IMG/VR virus record: IMGVR_UViG_3300024999_000427
Location: 1-22,564 of that record
Strand: one strand, 5' to 3'
From: a virus
DNA: 22,564 bases
The notes under the pieces were generated by a model, which saw nothing but the letters and a program-made list of their open reading frames with translations, was not told the origin of the DNA and made no database searches. A program made the translations under genes and the position numbers. Of the stretch, positions 15,547 to 21,526 are shown in pieces. The stretch's first letter is position 1, and the number at the start of each line of letters is the position of its first letter.

Positions 15547-15852
15547 TTAGTCATCATTGTTTGGTGCAAATATCTTTGGATTATCAACTACAACCTGATA
15601 TAATATCGCCCCAAGTCTTTCAACCATCTTCTCATCCTGCTCTTCTTGTATGTCGTACAGGCAGTTATGAATCAGTTCATGGAGCAACGCTTCCTCTTGT
15701 CTACTTTTAGGGTAATTTGAGTTAAGCCAGATAATATTTTTCCCTAATTGAGTCCTGCCTATTGTGTCATCGGCTATAGACTCGTTATTATTGGTGATCT
15801 CCACAGTTAGATAATGACCACCTATTTTTACTGTTTCAGGAATATTTAACAT
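15547..15852 (-). CDS. Small HExxH metallopeptidase-like protein (101 aa)
   Basis: The protein has a beta N-terminus (TVKIGGHYLTVEIT), then the zincin motif H58-E-L-I-H62 in 'EEALLHELIHNCLYDI', and a downstream glutamate in 'MVERLGAILYQVV' (E78) that could be the third zinc ligand. This is the layout of short phage zincins related to ImmA/IrrE or SprT-type peptidases: two hairpins, HExxH helix, glutamate helix. Family knowledge suggests cleavage of a repressor or a host protein, but many such proteins have no known target. AAGGCGG precedes the ATG. Downstream of it lie packaging genes, upstream a possible operator. Confidence 0.7.
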   Translation of the reverse strand: MLNIPETVKIGGHYLTVEITNNNESIADDTIGRTQLGKNIIWLNSNYPKSRQEEALLHELIHNCLYDIQEEQDEKMVERLGAILYQVVVDNPKIFAPNNDD

Positions 15853-15883
15853 CGTTTTACCGCCTTGTCTTAAACTATCTATT

Positions 15884-15903
15884 AAACGTTAATTATAACG
15901 TTT
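15884..15903 (-). promoter_or_regulatory. Palindromic -10 element / possible operator before the zincin operon
   Basis: The inverted repeat AAACGTT ... AACGTTT (7-bp arms, 6-base centre) has a perfect TATAAT (15897-15892, minus strand) at its centre, 32 bases before the zincin start. A -35 at proper distance is weak. A dimeric regulator binding the palindrome would block this -10, making it a candidate switch for the packaging and structural operon. Confidence 0.4.
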
Positions 15904-16014
15904 AGGGTTATATTTAAAGGTAAGTTGCATGTCTACAACGTAAGACGAGCTTTTTTCGCTGAAATCATGGGGTTTTGGGTTTAGAAGAAGGAGTTAATGA
16001 GGGGAAGAATTAAA

Positions 16015-16587
16015 TCAATTTACCTTACTGTTAGCACCTTGTTCTTCGAGGTTCCTTTTTTCCTCTAGGTCCAAAAATTTCTCAATGATTGCCGGTGGTA
16101 AGTGAGCATTTAACTCATCTTGGAAAAGTAAAAATAAATTCAAATTCAAATAAGTTCCAGAAAAAAAGTATATTGGGTTAAAAAAATACAGAACATGTTT
16201 TTTGTTCTGCTCTGTAGGGTCAACCTGTGGTTTTATTATCTTATTATCAAGCATCTTCTTGAGTAATGACCTGCCCTGTCTATCCTTCAGCCCAAACACT
16301 TTAATTATGTCTGATTGGGTGTATTCCTTAATGTAGTTTCCGACTCTCCTACCTAGCATATTTGAATTTCCGTAAATCAGCCTAGATAGCCTTAGTATTT
16401 TACCTAACTCTGAATCGCTAAATTCTTTAGGCAGGTCAATGTCTAAGTAATTCTTAATACTTCGACTCTTATACTTAAAGTTGTACCCTTTTACTGGGTC
16501 AAACGGATTATACATATTTCTAATTTTAGTACCTAATATCTCTCCATTCTCCTCACGGAATGTAGTGATTTTTTGTTTAATAGTCAT
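16015..16587 (-). CDS. Winged-helix-type DNA-binding regulator or replication protein
   Basis: Starting at the ATG after AAAGGGAGTG gives 190 aa; an upstream ATG 42 bases earlier lacks such a site and lies within repeats. The middle of the protein contains 'ELGKILRLSRLIYGNSNML', then 'YTQSDIIKVFGLKDRQGRSL' and 'LKKMLDNKIIKPQVD', a helix-turn-helix followed by a wing-like segment 'VLYFFNPIYFFSGTYLNLNL'. This architecture, with its 'Y-F-F-N-P-I-Y-F' strand, recalls plasmid or phage proteins of the RepL-like/MarR-like winged-helix type. It is flanked upstream by two 19-bp direct repeats, which suggests autoregulation or replication-origin binding. Which of these roles applies is open. Confidence 0.6.
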   Translation of the reverse strand: MTIKQKITTFREENGEILGTKIRNMYNPFDPVKGYNFKYKSRSIKNYLDIDLPKEFSDSELGKILRLSRLIYGNSNMLGRRVGNYIKEYTQSDIIKVFGLKDRQGRSLLKKMLDNKIIKPQVDPTEQNKKHVLYFFNPIYFFSGTYLNLNLFLLFQDELNAHLPPAIIEKFLDLEEKRNLEEQGANSKVN

Positions 16588-16605
16588 AAAAACACTCCCT
16601 TTTGG

Positions 16606-16656
16606 CATGTCACCAAATTGCCAAAACATGAATTGACCATGTAATCAAATTGCCAA
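16606..16656 (-). repeat. Two 19-bp direct repeats (operator or iteron-like)
   Basis: Copies at 16606-16624 and 16638-16656 match at 17 of 19 positions; the minus-strand unit is TTGGCAATTTG(A/G)T(T/G)ACATG. Starts are 32 bases apart, about three helical turns, so bound proteins would face the same side. They lie just upstream of the winged-helix gene's likely start. Confidence 0.65.
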
Positions 16657-16707
16657 GTCAAATTAAGCCTAATCCATTGTGCCACAAGGCTTTCAGGGTT
16701 TTGGCTT

Positions 16708-16747
16708 GGAAAACACGTATATAGGTATTACTTACGTGTCTGTTTCC
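16708..16747. repeat. Long imperfect inverted repeat upstream of the winged-helix gene
   Basis: The plus strand has GGAAA ACACGTA ... TACGTGT CTG TTTCC: a 7-bp inner and 5-bp outer match with a 3-base bulge and a 13-base centre. No T-run follows on either strand, so it is not a standard terminator. It could be an operator, an origin structure or an RNA element. The rest of 16657-16839 shows no gene. Confidence 0.45.
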
Positions 16748-16839
16748 GAGCTTTTCAGGGTAAACCCTTCAAGCCTTCAACAGGGGAACGATTACCATAG
16801 GCAAGTTTCTGTAAAAAAATTATAAAATATTTTTGGGAA

Positions 16840-17025
16840 TCAGTTTACCTTCCTTAGAATGAATTCATCTGCATTGCCTAATGTTTTTTCTATGGTGTGA
16901 TTACTTAAGCTAAAACTAATGTGAAGAAGGTTTGGCTTAGAGAGTTTGTTATTGGTGACATAGCAAGCACCTTCTTTGCTGTATCGCTCTAAGTCTGATG
17001 GTGTTATGTAAAAATGGATGTCCAT
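16840..17025 (-). CDS. Small protein of unknown function (61 aa)
   Basis: It begins MDIHFYITPSDLERYSKEGA after AAAGGAGATTAAAAT, a strong ribosome binding site. The product has 'HFYITPSDLERY' (strand plus helix) and 'LHISFSLSNHTIEKTLGNAD'. There are no cysteine pairs or membrane segments. It lies alone between two non-coding stretches rich in repeats, so it may be an early or regulatory gene. No family recognised. Confidence 0.55.
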   Translation of the reverse strand: MDIHFYITPSDLERYSKEGACYVTNNKLSKPNLLHISFSLSNHTIEKTLGNADEFILRKVN

Positions 17026-17100
17026 ATTTTAATCTCCTTTAAAAAATATTTTGTAGTTGTTAGGAGGTATATACATAGGTACGAGCGACACCCGAAGATG

Positions 17101-17180
17101 CCCTCCCCCCCTACTTTTTTCTAAACAACCACCACCTGGTACTACAACCACCATACCACCATACCCCCACCCTACCCCCA
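17101..17180 (-). other. G-rich (minus strand) non-coding tract
   Basis: The 234 bases between the 61-aa gene and the GIY-YIG gene hold no convincing gene. On the plus strand it is C/A-rich; on the minus strand it has runs of 5, 3 and 5 G within 15 bases (17165-17179), GGTGG repeats, and another 7+3 G cluster at 17101-17111. This could form G-quadruplex-like structure. An open frame crosses it in the minus direction but has no ribosome binding site. Confidence 0.4.
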
Positions 17181-17259
17181 GCAGCACTACTACTTTTTTG
17201 CGCTCTCTCTACTAAGAATGATTTATTTTATTTTGTGAGGCTAAGGGGTACAAGCTACC

Positions 17260-17682
17260 TTACAGTCCACCACCAAGGGCAGCAAAGCACATGTGCCAAC
17301 TCTCTATGTCATATCTATCCTGTTCGGCATCATACATACTATCATCCTGTTCCTTATCGTCTGAACGTATTACCTCGTATTCTCCGCGTTCTTCTTCCTT
17401 GATTGATGCCCTCATCTTTCTGGTGATCTTATATTCAATCCAATTAGGCTCAACTAATAATAAGTCCATTTCTTCCTTCTTATGATTAAACTGATGGTTA
17501 TAAGGTGGATTATTGACCCCTATTAGGTATATTTCATATATCCTCATCGTGGCATCGGTTCCGAACTTGGCATACTCTATCCTATTTGTATCCATGTAGC
17601 ACTTTCTAGGCAAGTGGCCCTGTTTGGAGAAGTGACCGTTTTCCATTCGTTTATCAATATCATTAGTTCTGCCGATGTACAC
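17260..17682 (-). CDS. GIY-YIG endonuclease (5' end uncertain)
   Basis: The open frame from a GTG gives 140 aa starting at the second half of the catalytic motif: 'YIGRTNDIDKRMENGHFSKQ' followed by 'FGTDATMRIYEIYLIGVNNPPYNHQ' and an acidic C-terminus. The first half, 'FIYYVYKFIDNKNEIV', is encoded in frame just upstream (to about 17727), so the true protein includes it. That gives Y-Y-V ... Y-I-G, Arg of 'GRT', and Glu in 'IYEIYLIG'. No ATG, GTG or TTG lies before it in frame. The likely start would be an ATT at 17724, or the ATG at 17731 (with AAGGTG before it), which runs into a stop in another frame. This is a small mobile nuclease, intact or lightly damaged. Confidence 0.75.
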   Translation of the reverse strand: MYIGRTNDIDKRMENGHFSKQGHLPRKCYMDTNRIEYAKFGTDATMRIYEIYLIGVNNPPYNHQFNHKKEEMDLLLVEPNWIEYKITRKMRASIKEEERGEYEVIRSDDKEQDDSMYDAEQDRYDIESWHMCFAALGGGL

Positions 17683-17753
17683 AATCTCATTTTTATTGTC
17701 AATGAACTTATAAACGTAATAAATAAACCATCAACACCTTACTATTTTTCGGC

Positions 17754-17785
17754 ATAATAAAAACACCCCAAGCGAATGAGGTGTT
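17754..17785 (-). terminator. Terminator after small terminase
   Basis: Minus strand AACACCTC-ATTCGCTT-GGGGTGTT (8 bp with one G-U) followed by TTTATTATG. It separates the small terminase unit from the GIY-YIG gene and the downstream packaging genes. Confidence 0.75.
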
Positions 17786-17920
17786 AACTTTATTTATGCG
17801 AATGTGACACAATGGGATTCTGGCACATTCAGAATCAACCTATAGGCGGTTTCCAGGGTTTCATGCTCAACTAGTGACCTCTAATTGATAAAAGTCCACG
17901 ACTCAAGGACATAACCATGG

Positions 17921-18475
17921 TTATTCAGACGATTCAATATCTACTATTTCACCCTGAATCTGATTGCGCTCCATGATTTCTAACAGCTGTTTAAGGTCCG
18001 AGTCTTCTAGAGCTACAATATTTTGAGTCAGCAAGGGTCCACCGTTTGCACCGGATACCTCTATGTTTTGGGTATCTCTCCATTTAGCAGGTTGCCTGTT
18101 TTTTAACCAGAAGATTGCAGAAGTTGCATCAGGGGGATAATGCTTAGTAGTTGGCACAATGACAGGCTCACCATCATGTATGAAGATTTTATCTTCAGGA
18201 TGGCTATATCCTGAAGCTCTATGATACAGTTTTGATGCTATCTCAGCATCAGCAATTTCCTTCCCATTTTTCAGGGCTAAATTAAACTCTTTGTGAGCCA
18301 TCTTCCAATTATTAACTGTTTGTTCGGTAACCTCAAAATAGGTTGCTAGGTCGACATCGGTAGCGCCCAATAAGCAGTAATTATATGCAAGTTTGGCAAA
18401 CTCTTCTTTATACTCACTCTTGCGACCTCCACCAGGGTTTCCTACTGCATATTGATTACCTTTTTCAGCCGACAT
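17921..18475 (-). CDS. terS: Terminase small subunit
   Basis: This 184-aa protein carries 'GNPGGGRKSEYKEEFAKLA' then 'LLGATDVDLATYFEVTEQTV' and 'NNWKMAHKEF' (about 12-63), the helix-turn-helix of small terminase subunits. A hydrophobic oligomerisation part follows with 'PPDATSAIFWLKNRQPAKWR', a signature seen in many TerS proteins, and an acidic C-terminus that would contact the large subunit. It would bind the pac/cos site and guide the large terminase. Start follows GGAAGGGGAATAG and overlaps the upstream HNH fusion by 11 bases. It lies about 2.8 kb upstream of terL, an unusually large gap. Confidence 0.85.
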   Translation of the reverse strand: MSAEKGNQYAVGNPGGGRKSEYKEEFAKLAYNYCLLGATDVDLATYFEVTEQTVNNWKMAHKEFNLALKNGKEIADAEIASKLYHRASGYSHPEDKIFIHDGEPVIVPTTKHYPPDATSAIFWLKNRQPAKWRDTQNIEVSGANGGPLLTQNIVALEDSDLKQLLEIMERNQIQGEIVDIESSE

Positions 18476-19106
18476 ATCTATTCCCCTTCCTGAGATTATC
18501 TATAGCAAATAACGGTTGCAGATTCTCTAGTGACCAACAAGCCTTAAATTCATCATCCTCTTGGTTCTGATAATTAAACCAACTGTCAGGCTTTTTATGA
18601 TCAATGTGCCACACTTTTCCGTAATTATCCCATGTCATTCCTTCTTTGAATTGCATTTCAAGATGTTGTATTAAATCCTTAACCGTGTATCCAAGATGCC
18701 TAAATACACCTTCTTTGTTATTTCCCTTTATCCTTGATCTAATCAGGCTAGAAATATTGAATCTTATTCTTGTATGTATGTCATTCTTGACTTTATCCTT
18801 CAAATATTCATTGGCTTGTTTCCTGATATGCGGTAGTTTTCTGTACTGCCTCCGCTTTTCTTTTTCCTTCTCCTTATTAATCAAGTATTCTTCCTGATCA
18901 TTCATAGCATTAATAATAGCGTTCCTGAATCCCTCATATTTATCTATCCACTCGAATAGCTCAGAATCACTTATATTAAAGAACCATGCTAGTCCTTTAT
19001 CGTTTACATTAAGATACAAACACAATTTATATGCCTGCTCATTGTACTTTTCATCATATTTGGAAGGTCTACCTCCTGCATGTTTAACTACTACCTCAGC
19101 CATCAT
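18465..19106 (-). CDS. Small-terminase-like HTH fused to an HNH endonuclease
   Basis: Residues 10-75 read 'GGRPSKYDEKYNEQAYKLCL', 'NDKGLAWFFNISDSELFEWI', closely matching the HTH of the neighbouring small terminase (GGR-x-S-x-Y ... A-Y ... F-x-x-x). A basic linker (about 76-115) and an HNH domain follow: 'EGMTWDNYGKVWHIDHKKPD' (H167 and H170 region), then 'CWSLENLQPLFAIDNLRKGN' (N195, N204). The HNH subtype is the common phage form with 'G-M-T-W ... W-x-I-D-H ... N-L-Q-P-L'. It looks like a paralogous small terminase whose C-terminus was replaced by a nuclease. It could cut cos DNA during packaging or be a mobile endonuclease targeted to terS. AAAGGAGGTG precedes ATGATG. Confidence 0.8.
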   Translation of the reverse strand: MMAEVVVKHAGGRPSKYDEKYNEQAYKLCLYLNVNDKGLAWFFNISDSELFEWIDKYEGFRNAIINAMNDQEEYLINKEKEKEKRRQYRKLPHIRKQANEYLKDKVKNDIHTRIRFNISSLIRSRIKGNNKEGVFRHLGYTVKDLIQHLEMQFKEGMTWDNYGKVWHIDHKKPDSWFNYQNQEDDEFKACWSLENLQPLFAIDNLRKGNRYVG

Positions 19107-19198
19107 CAGTACACCTCCTTTAATATCTCACCACACGCCCTACAACGCCATTCTAAGCCTACTAATCATCTATCTAATACAAACACTACAGATAGCTC

Positions 19199-19214
19199 AT
19201 TACTAAGCTCAAAA
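19199..19214. repeat. 16-bp repeat, copy 1 (upstream of the first plus-strand promoter)
   Basis: ATTACTAAGCTCAAAA, identical to the copy at 21165-21180. It lies 64 bases before the -35 of the promoter at 19278. The divergent non-coding region 19107-19341 otherwise has only that plus promoter; no minus-strand promoter for the terminase genes stands out. Confidence 0.6.
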
Positions 19215-19277
19215 CACTTCCCTTCTAATAATGCAATCAAAGCTTAAAAATAAATTAAACTTTCTTTTGAATATCTC

Positions 19278-19306
19278 TTGCATAATCAAATAGACTATGT
19301 TATGAT
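19278..19306 (+). promoter_or_regulatory. Promoter for the ardC operon
   Basis: TTGCAT (19278-19283), 17 bases, TATGAT (19301-19306). Transcription would begin near 19313, about 30 bases before the first gene. Confidence 0.7.
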
Positions 19307-19341
19307 TACGTCAACAAAGCAAAACGCAAGGAGGAAAACGC

Positions 19342-19500
19342 ATGGCACACTTATATATAGTTAAAGTTTTCGAGGGCGGAGAGAAGTTTGAATACGAATA
19401 CGGCAACCTCAAACACGCTCGTGAGCATTTCGATTCCGAACCACACGCCGTATTGGTAGAATATAAGGACGGCAAATACGATCTTGTAAGAGCTAAATAA
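19342..19500 (+). CDS. Small acidic protein, first gene of the ardC operon (52 aa)
   Basis: The start follows AAGGAGGAAAACGC. The product reads MAHLYIVKVFEGGEKFEYEY and 'GNLKHAREHFDSEPHAVLVE', 'YKDGKYDLVRAK'. It is predicted to be a compact beta-beta-alpha-beta-beta fold, with an N-terminal strand, a helix around 22-31 and two C-terminal strands. No known family is recognised. Small acidic proteins placed first in operons with ArdC are often DNA-mimic or anti-defence candidates, but nothing in the sequence proves that here. Confidence 0.7.
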   Translation: MAHLYIVKVFEGGEKFEYEYGNLKHAREHFDSEPHAVLVEYKDGKYDLVRAK

Positions 19501-19517
19501 GAGGAGGAAAAATTAAA

Positions 19518-19718
19518 ATGACAATTGACAAAATAAAGCACTACGTACCCGAACAGATTATTGCAACTATTAATGAATGTGTGAAACTCCAAGAGGTTGA
19601 AGTGCTCAAAAAGTGGTTAACCGATTGCACACAGGAAATTGAATTCAGACAATCTCAAAAAATTGATACGTTCCCCTTGCACTACGAAAAAACCTATCTC
19701 GAAATGGTACTATCCTAA
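19518..19718 (+). CDS. Small helical protein in the ardC operon (66 aa)
   Basis: It follows the first gene by 17 bases with a GAGGAGG ribosome binding site. The product starts MTIDKIKHYVPEQIIATINE and continues as charged amphipathic helices (CVKLQEVEVLKKWLTDCTQE). No motif is recognised. Two hairpins follow its stop codon, so expression of the genes beyond may be modulated here. Confidence 0.65.
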   Translation: MTIDKIKHYVPEQIIATINECVKLQEVEVLKKWLTDCTQEIEFRQSQKIDTFPLHYEKTYLEMVLS

Positions 19719-19767
19719 GAGAGCTTTTGCTCTCGCTTCAACAAATCATAATCGGTTTGCTGAAGCG
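19719..19767 (+). promoter_or_regulatory. Two tandem hairpins before ardC
   Basis: The first stem is GAGAGC-TTTT-GCTCTC (19719-19734). The second pairs 19734-19745 with 19756-19767 (12 bp, one mismatch, 10-base loop). Neither has a U-tract, so complete termination is unlikely. They lie directly downstream of the 66-aa stop codon and 20-30 bases before the ardC ribosome binding site, where they could stabilise RNA or tune ardC translation. Confidence 0.45.
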
Positions 19768-19796
19768 GAAGTAAAAACTAAGAGGAGGAAAAAGAA

Positions 19797-20624
19797 ATGG
19801 CAACTAAACAAACAGTCTACGAAATGGTCACTGAGCGCATTATTAAAAAACTTGAATCCGGTGTAATCCCTTGGAGAAAACCTTGGAACTCATCCGGTGC
19901 AGTTGCTTGGGATACCCAGAGAGAATATCGAGGCATTAACGCAATGCTACTAGAGCCAGGCGAGTATGCAACCTTCAATAAGATTAAAGAAGCAGGTGGA
20001 AAAGTCAAAAAGGGAGCCAAAGGCCAAATAGTAGTCTTTTGGAAAATGTTTGAGAATGAAGAAGACCCAGACAAAAAAATTCCATTCTTACGTTACTTCA
20101 CGGTTTTTGAGATCAATACTCAGGTTGAAGGATTAAAGAGTAAGCGCAAAGAAGTAGAAGCGCACAACCACAACCCTATAGAATCAGCCGAGCAAATAAA
20201 AGAAGCCTACCGGAATTGCCCTCCGATAAGCTACGCGCCAGGTAAAGCCTTCTATGTGCCTTCCACCGACTCCATAAGTGTACCAGAAATTAACGACTAC
20301 AACAACCCCGAAGAATTCTATAGCACTATGTTCCATGAGATGGTACACAGCACCGGTCACAAATCACGATTAAACCGTAGCGGAATCACAGCCATAGCAG
20401 CATTCGGTAGTGAGACATACAGCAAAGAGGAATTGGTCGCGGAAATCGGTTCGGCAATGCTTTGCACAGTAGCAGGAATCGACCAAACCACCTTTGAAAA
20501 TTCAGCATCTTATGTCTCATCATGGTTACGAGCATTAAAGGGAGATCCTAAAATGGTAGTATTCGCCGCAAGCCAAGCGCAAAAAGCAGCCGACCATATT
20601 AGAGGAATTAAAGCCGAGTACTAA
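19797..20624 (+). CDS. ardC: ArdC-type antirestriction protein
   Basis: This 275-aa protein has the two-domain ArdC layout. The N-terminal ssDNA-binding part carries 'YEMVTERIIKKLESGVIPWR' with P-W-x-x-P-W (25-30), then 'YRGINAMLL' and 'FNKIKEAGGKVKKGAKGQIV'. The C-terminal zincin-like domain carries 'MFHEMVHSTGHKSRLNR' (H180-E-M-V-H184) and 'EELVAEIGSAMLC' (E212/E216 supplying the third ligand). In known systems ArdC protects incoming DNA from host restriction, especially in single-stranded form. It is preceded by AGAGGAGG and transcribed with small genes. Length and motifs are complete. Confidence 0.9.
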   Translation: MATKQTVYEMVTERIIKKLESGVIPWRKPWNSSGAVAWDTQREYRGINAMLLEPGEYATFNKIKEAGGKVKKGAKGQIVVFWKMFENEEDPDKKIPFLRYFTVFEINTQVEGLKSKRKEVEAHNHNPIESAEQIKEAYRNCPPISYAPGKAFYVPSTDSISVPEINDYNNPEEFYSTMFHEMVHSTGHKSRLNRSGITAIAAFGSETYSKEELVAEIGSAMLCTVAGIDQTTFENSASYVSSWLRALKGDPKMVVFAASQAQKAADHIRGIKAEY

Positions 20625-20676
20625 ATTAATAAGGCCAGCAGGGAGCCAATACCCTGCATGAAGGAGGAAGAAGAAA

Positions 20677-20907
20677 ATGTTATTAAAAAGCAATCAAGCT
20701 TATGGTATCTCAATAGGCCACAAAACAGTCTTCACAAAAGCAGGAGCAATTGAAAGGTATAAAGCATTCCTAGAGGTTTGCTATAATGATCTCTCAGTCG
20801 AAGGAACCTTAGTTCTATCGGATGTCCAAAGCGATTTAGTAAAAGCCGGTTTTACTTGGGAAGAAATCGAAGGAATTGAAACCGCATACTTAAAGGAGGT
20901 ATTATAA
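20677..20907 (+). CDS. Small protein downstream of ardC (76 aa)
   Basis: AAGGAGGAAGAAGAAA precedes the ATG. The product reads MLLKSNQAYGISIGHKTVFT and 'VLSDVQSDLVKAGFTWEEIE', a mix of beta and helix with an acidic C-terminus. The stop overlaps the next start (TAATG), so it is coupled to the RHH-type protein. I do not recognise a family. Its place between ArdC and a DNA-binding protein suggests a role in early takeover or counter-defence, by inference only. Confidence 0.65.
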   Translation: MLLKSNQAYGISIGHKTVFTKAGAIERYKAFLEVCYNDLSVEGTLVLSDVQSDLVKAGFTWEEIEGIETAYLKEVL

Positions 20908-21077
20908 TGGCCAGTGGAGGAAAACGAGAGGGAGCAGGAAGAAAACCCCTACGAGATGCTACCGCAATTAATAAAACAATCCGCTTTACTCCTACAGAAT
21001 GGGACGAAATAGTTATCCGCGCACACATAAAGGGCATTACACCAAGTGAATATGTTAGACAAAAGGCTCTCGTATAG
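20907..21077 (+). CDS. Ribbon-helix-helix-type DNA-binding protein (56 aa)
   Basis: The product opens with a basic tail 'GGKREGAGRKPLRDATA', then 'NKTIRFTPTEWDEIVIRAHI' and 'GITPSEYVRQKAL'. A short beta strand (TIRFT) and two helices with 'S-E-Y-V-R' in the second is the standard RHH pattern (MobC/NikA or Arc/CopG-like). It probably binds DNA as a dimer, possibly the operators of this operon. The ribosome binding site AAAGGAGGT lies in the previous gene; the stop sits inside the loop of the terminator that ends the operon. Confidence 0.75.
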   Translation: MASGGKREGAGRKPLRDATAINKTIRFTPTEWDEIVIRAHIKGITPSEYVRQKALV

Positions 21078-21093
21078 CGAGAGCCTTTCCTTT
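21062..21093 (+). terminator. Terminator of the ardC operon
   Basis: A perfect 11-bp stem, AAAGGCTCTCG/CGAGAGCCTTT, with loop TATAG, then CCTTTACC. It overlaps the stop codon of the RHH gene, which falls in the loop. Confidence 0.8.
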
Positions 21094-21164
21094 ACCCCCA
21101 GTAAGCCCTCAAGCACCTCACAAGCTCACTAATATCAGATCAGCACCACTAATACTAATCAAAT

Positions 21165-21180
21165 ATTACTAAGCTCAAAA
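21165..21180. repeat. 16-bp repeat, copy 2 (upstream of the second plus-strand promoter)
   Basis: ATTACTAAGCTCAAAA, identical to 19199-19214, here 41 bases before the -35 at 21221. Surrounding sequence is rich in short CACTAAT-type repeats. The region 21078-21313 has no gene. Confidence 0.6.
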
Positions 21181-21220
21181 GACGCTCAAAACAATATTTT
21201 AAATAATCTAGATTTACCTA

Positions 21221-21249
21221 TTGACGCACGCACGCACTAATGGTATGAT
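21221..21249 (+). promoter_or_regulatory. Promoter for the second small-gene operon
   Basis: TTGACG (21221-21226), 17 bases, TATGAT (21244-21249). Transcription would begin near 21256, leaving a leader of about 58 bases that contains an extra AAGGAG and a possible 15-codon TTG-started leader peptide whose stop overlaps the next ATG. Confidence 0.75.
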
Positions 21250-21313
21250 GTAATCAATCAAGGAGTTGCTTGCAGATCACGAAGGGGGTCGAAGCTAAAA
21301 GGAGTTTTTATAA

Positions 21314-21526
21314 ATGAAAAAGAATTGGTATCAAATTGATCGCAGACAAGAAAGTGGAGAACTTGATAGGTATGACATGATAAAATCAACTAGCCTTGAA
21401 AACGCCTTGCAAGAGTATCTTGGTTCTGACTTTAGCGATTATACGGTAACTAAAGTTGGTAAAACACTTAAAGCGGAGTGCCCTCAAGAAACATCCATCT
21501 ATCTGGAGGTATTAAAATGCAAGTAG
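21314..21526 (+). CDS. Small acidic protein (70 aa), first gene of the second operon
   Basis: AAAAGGAGTTTTTATAA precedes the ATG. The product starts MKKNWYQIDRRQESGELDRY and continues 'DMIKSTSLENALQEYLGSDF' and 'SDYTVTKVGKTLKAECPQET'. It alternates helix and strand and is rather acidic. No family recognised. Its 3' end overlaps the RHH-like gene by 10 bases. Confidence 0.6.
   Translation: MKKNWYQIDRRQESGELDRYDMIKSTSLENALQEYLGSDFSDYTVTKVGKTLKAECPQETSIYLEVLKCK

Noticed and set aside
17029-17210. Minus-strand open frame across the G-rich tract, ending just before the 61-aa gene
   Set aside because: No good start or ribosome binding site; composition (poly-Gly/Val) follows the G-rich base content. 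Noted as a low-probability gene only.
17805-17855. Short inverted repeats downstream of terS (GATTCTG/CAGAATC and GAATGTG/CACATTC)
   Set aside because: Arms of 7 bases with no U-tract and mutually exclusive pairing; likely chance.
19311-19592. 93-aa minus-strand open frame under the first plus-strand genes
   Set aside because: It is antisense to two genes with excellent ribosome binding sites and a promoter.
21263-21317. Possible leader peptide with a TTG start before the 70-aa gene
   Set aside because: The TTG and its spacing from AAGGAG are plausible, but 15 codons give too little evidence to annotate as a gene.
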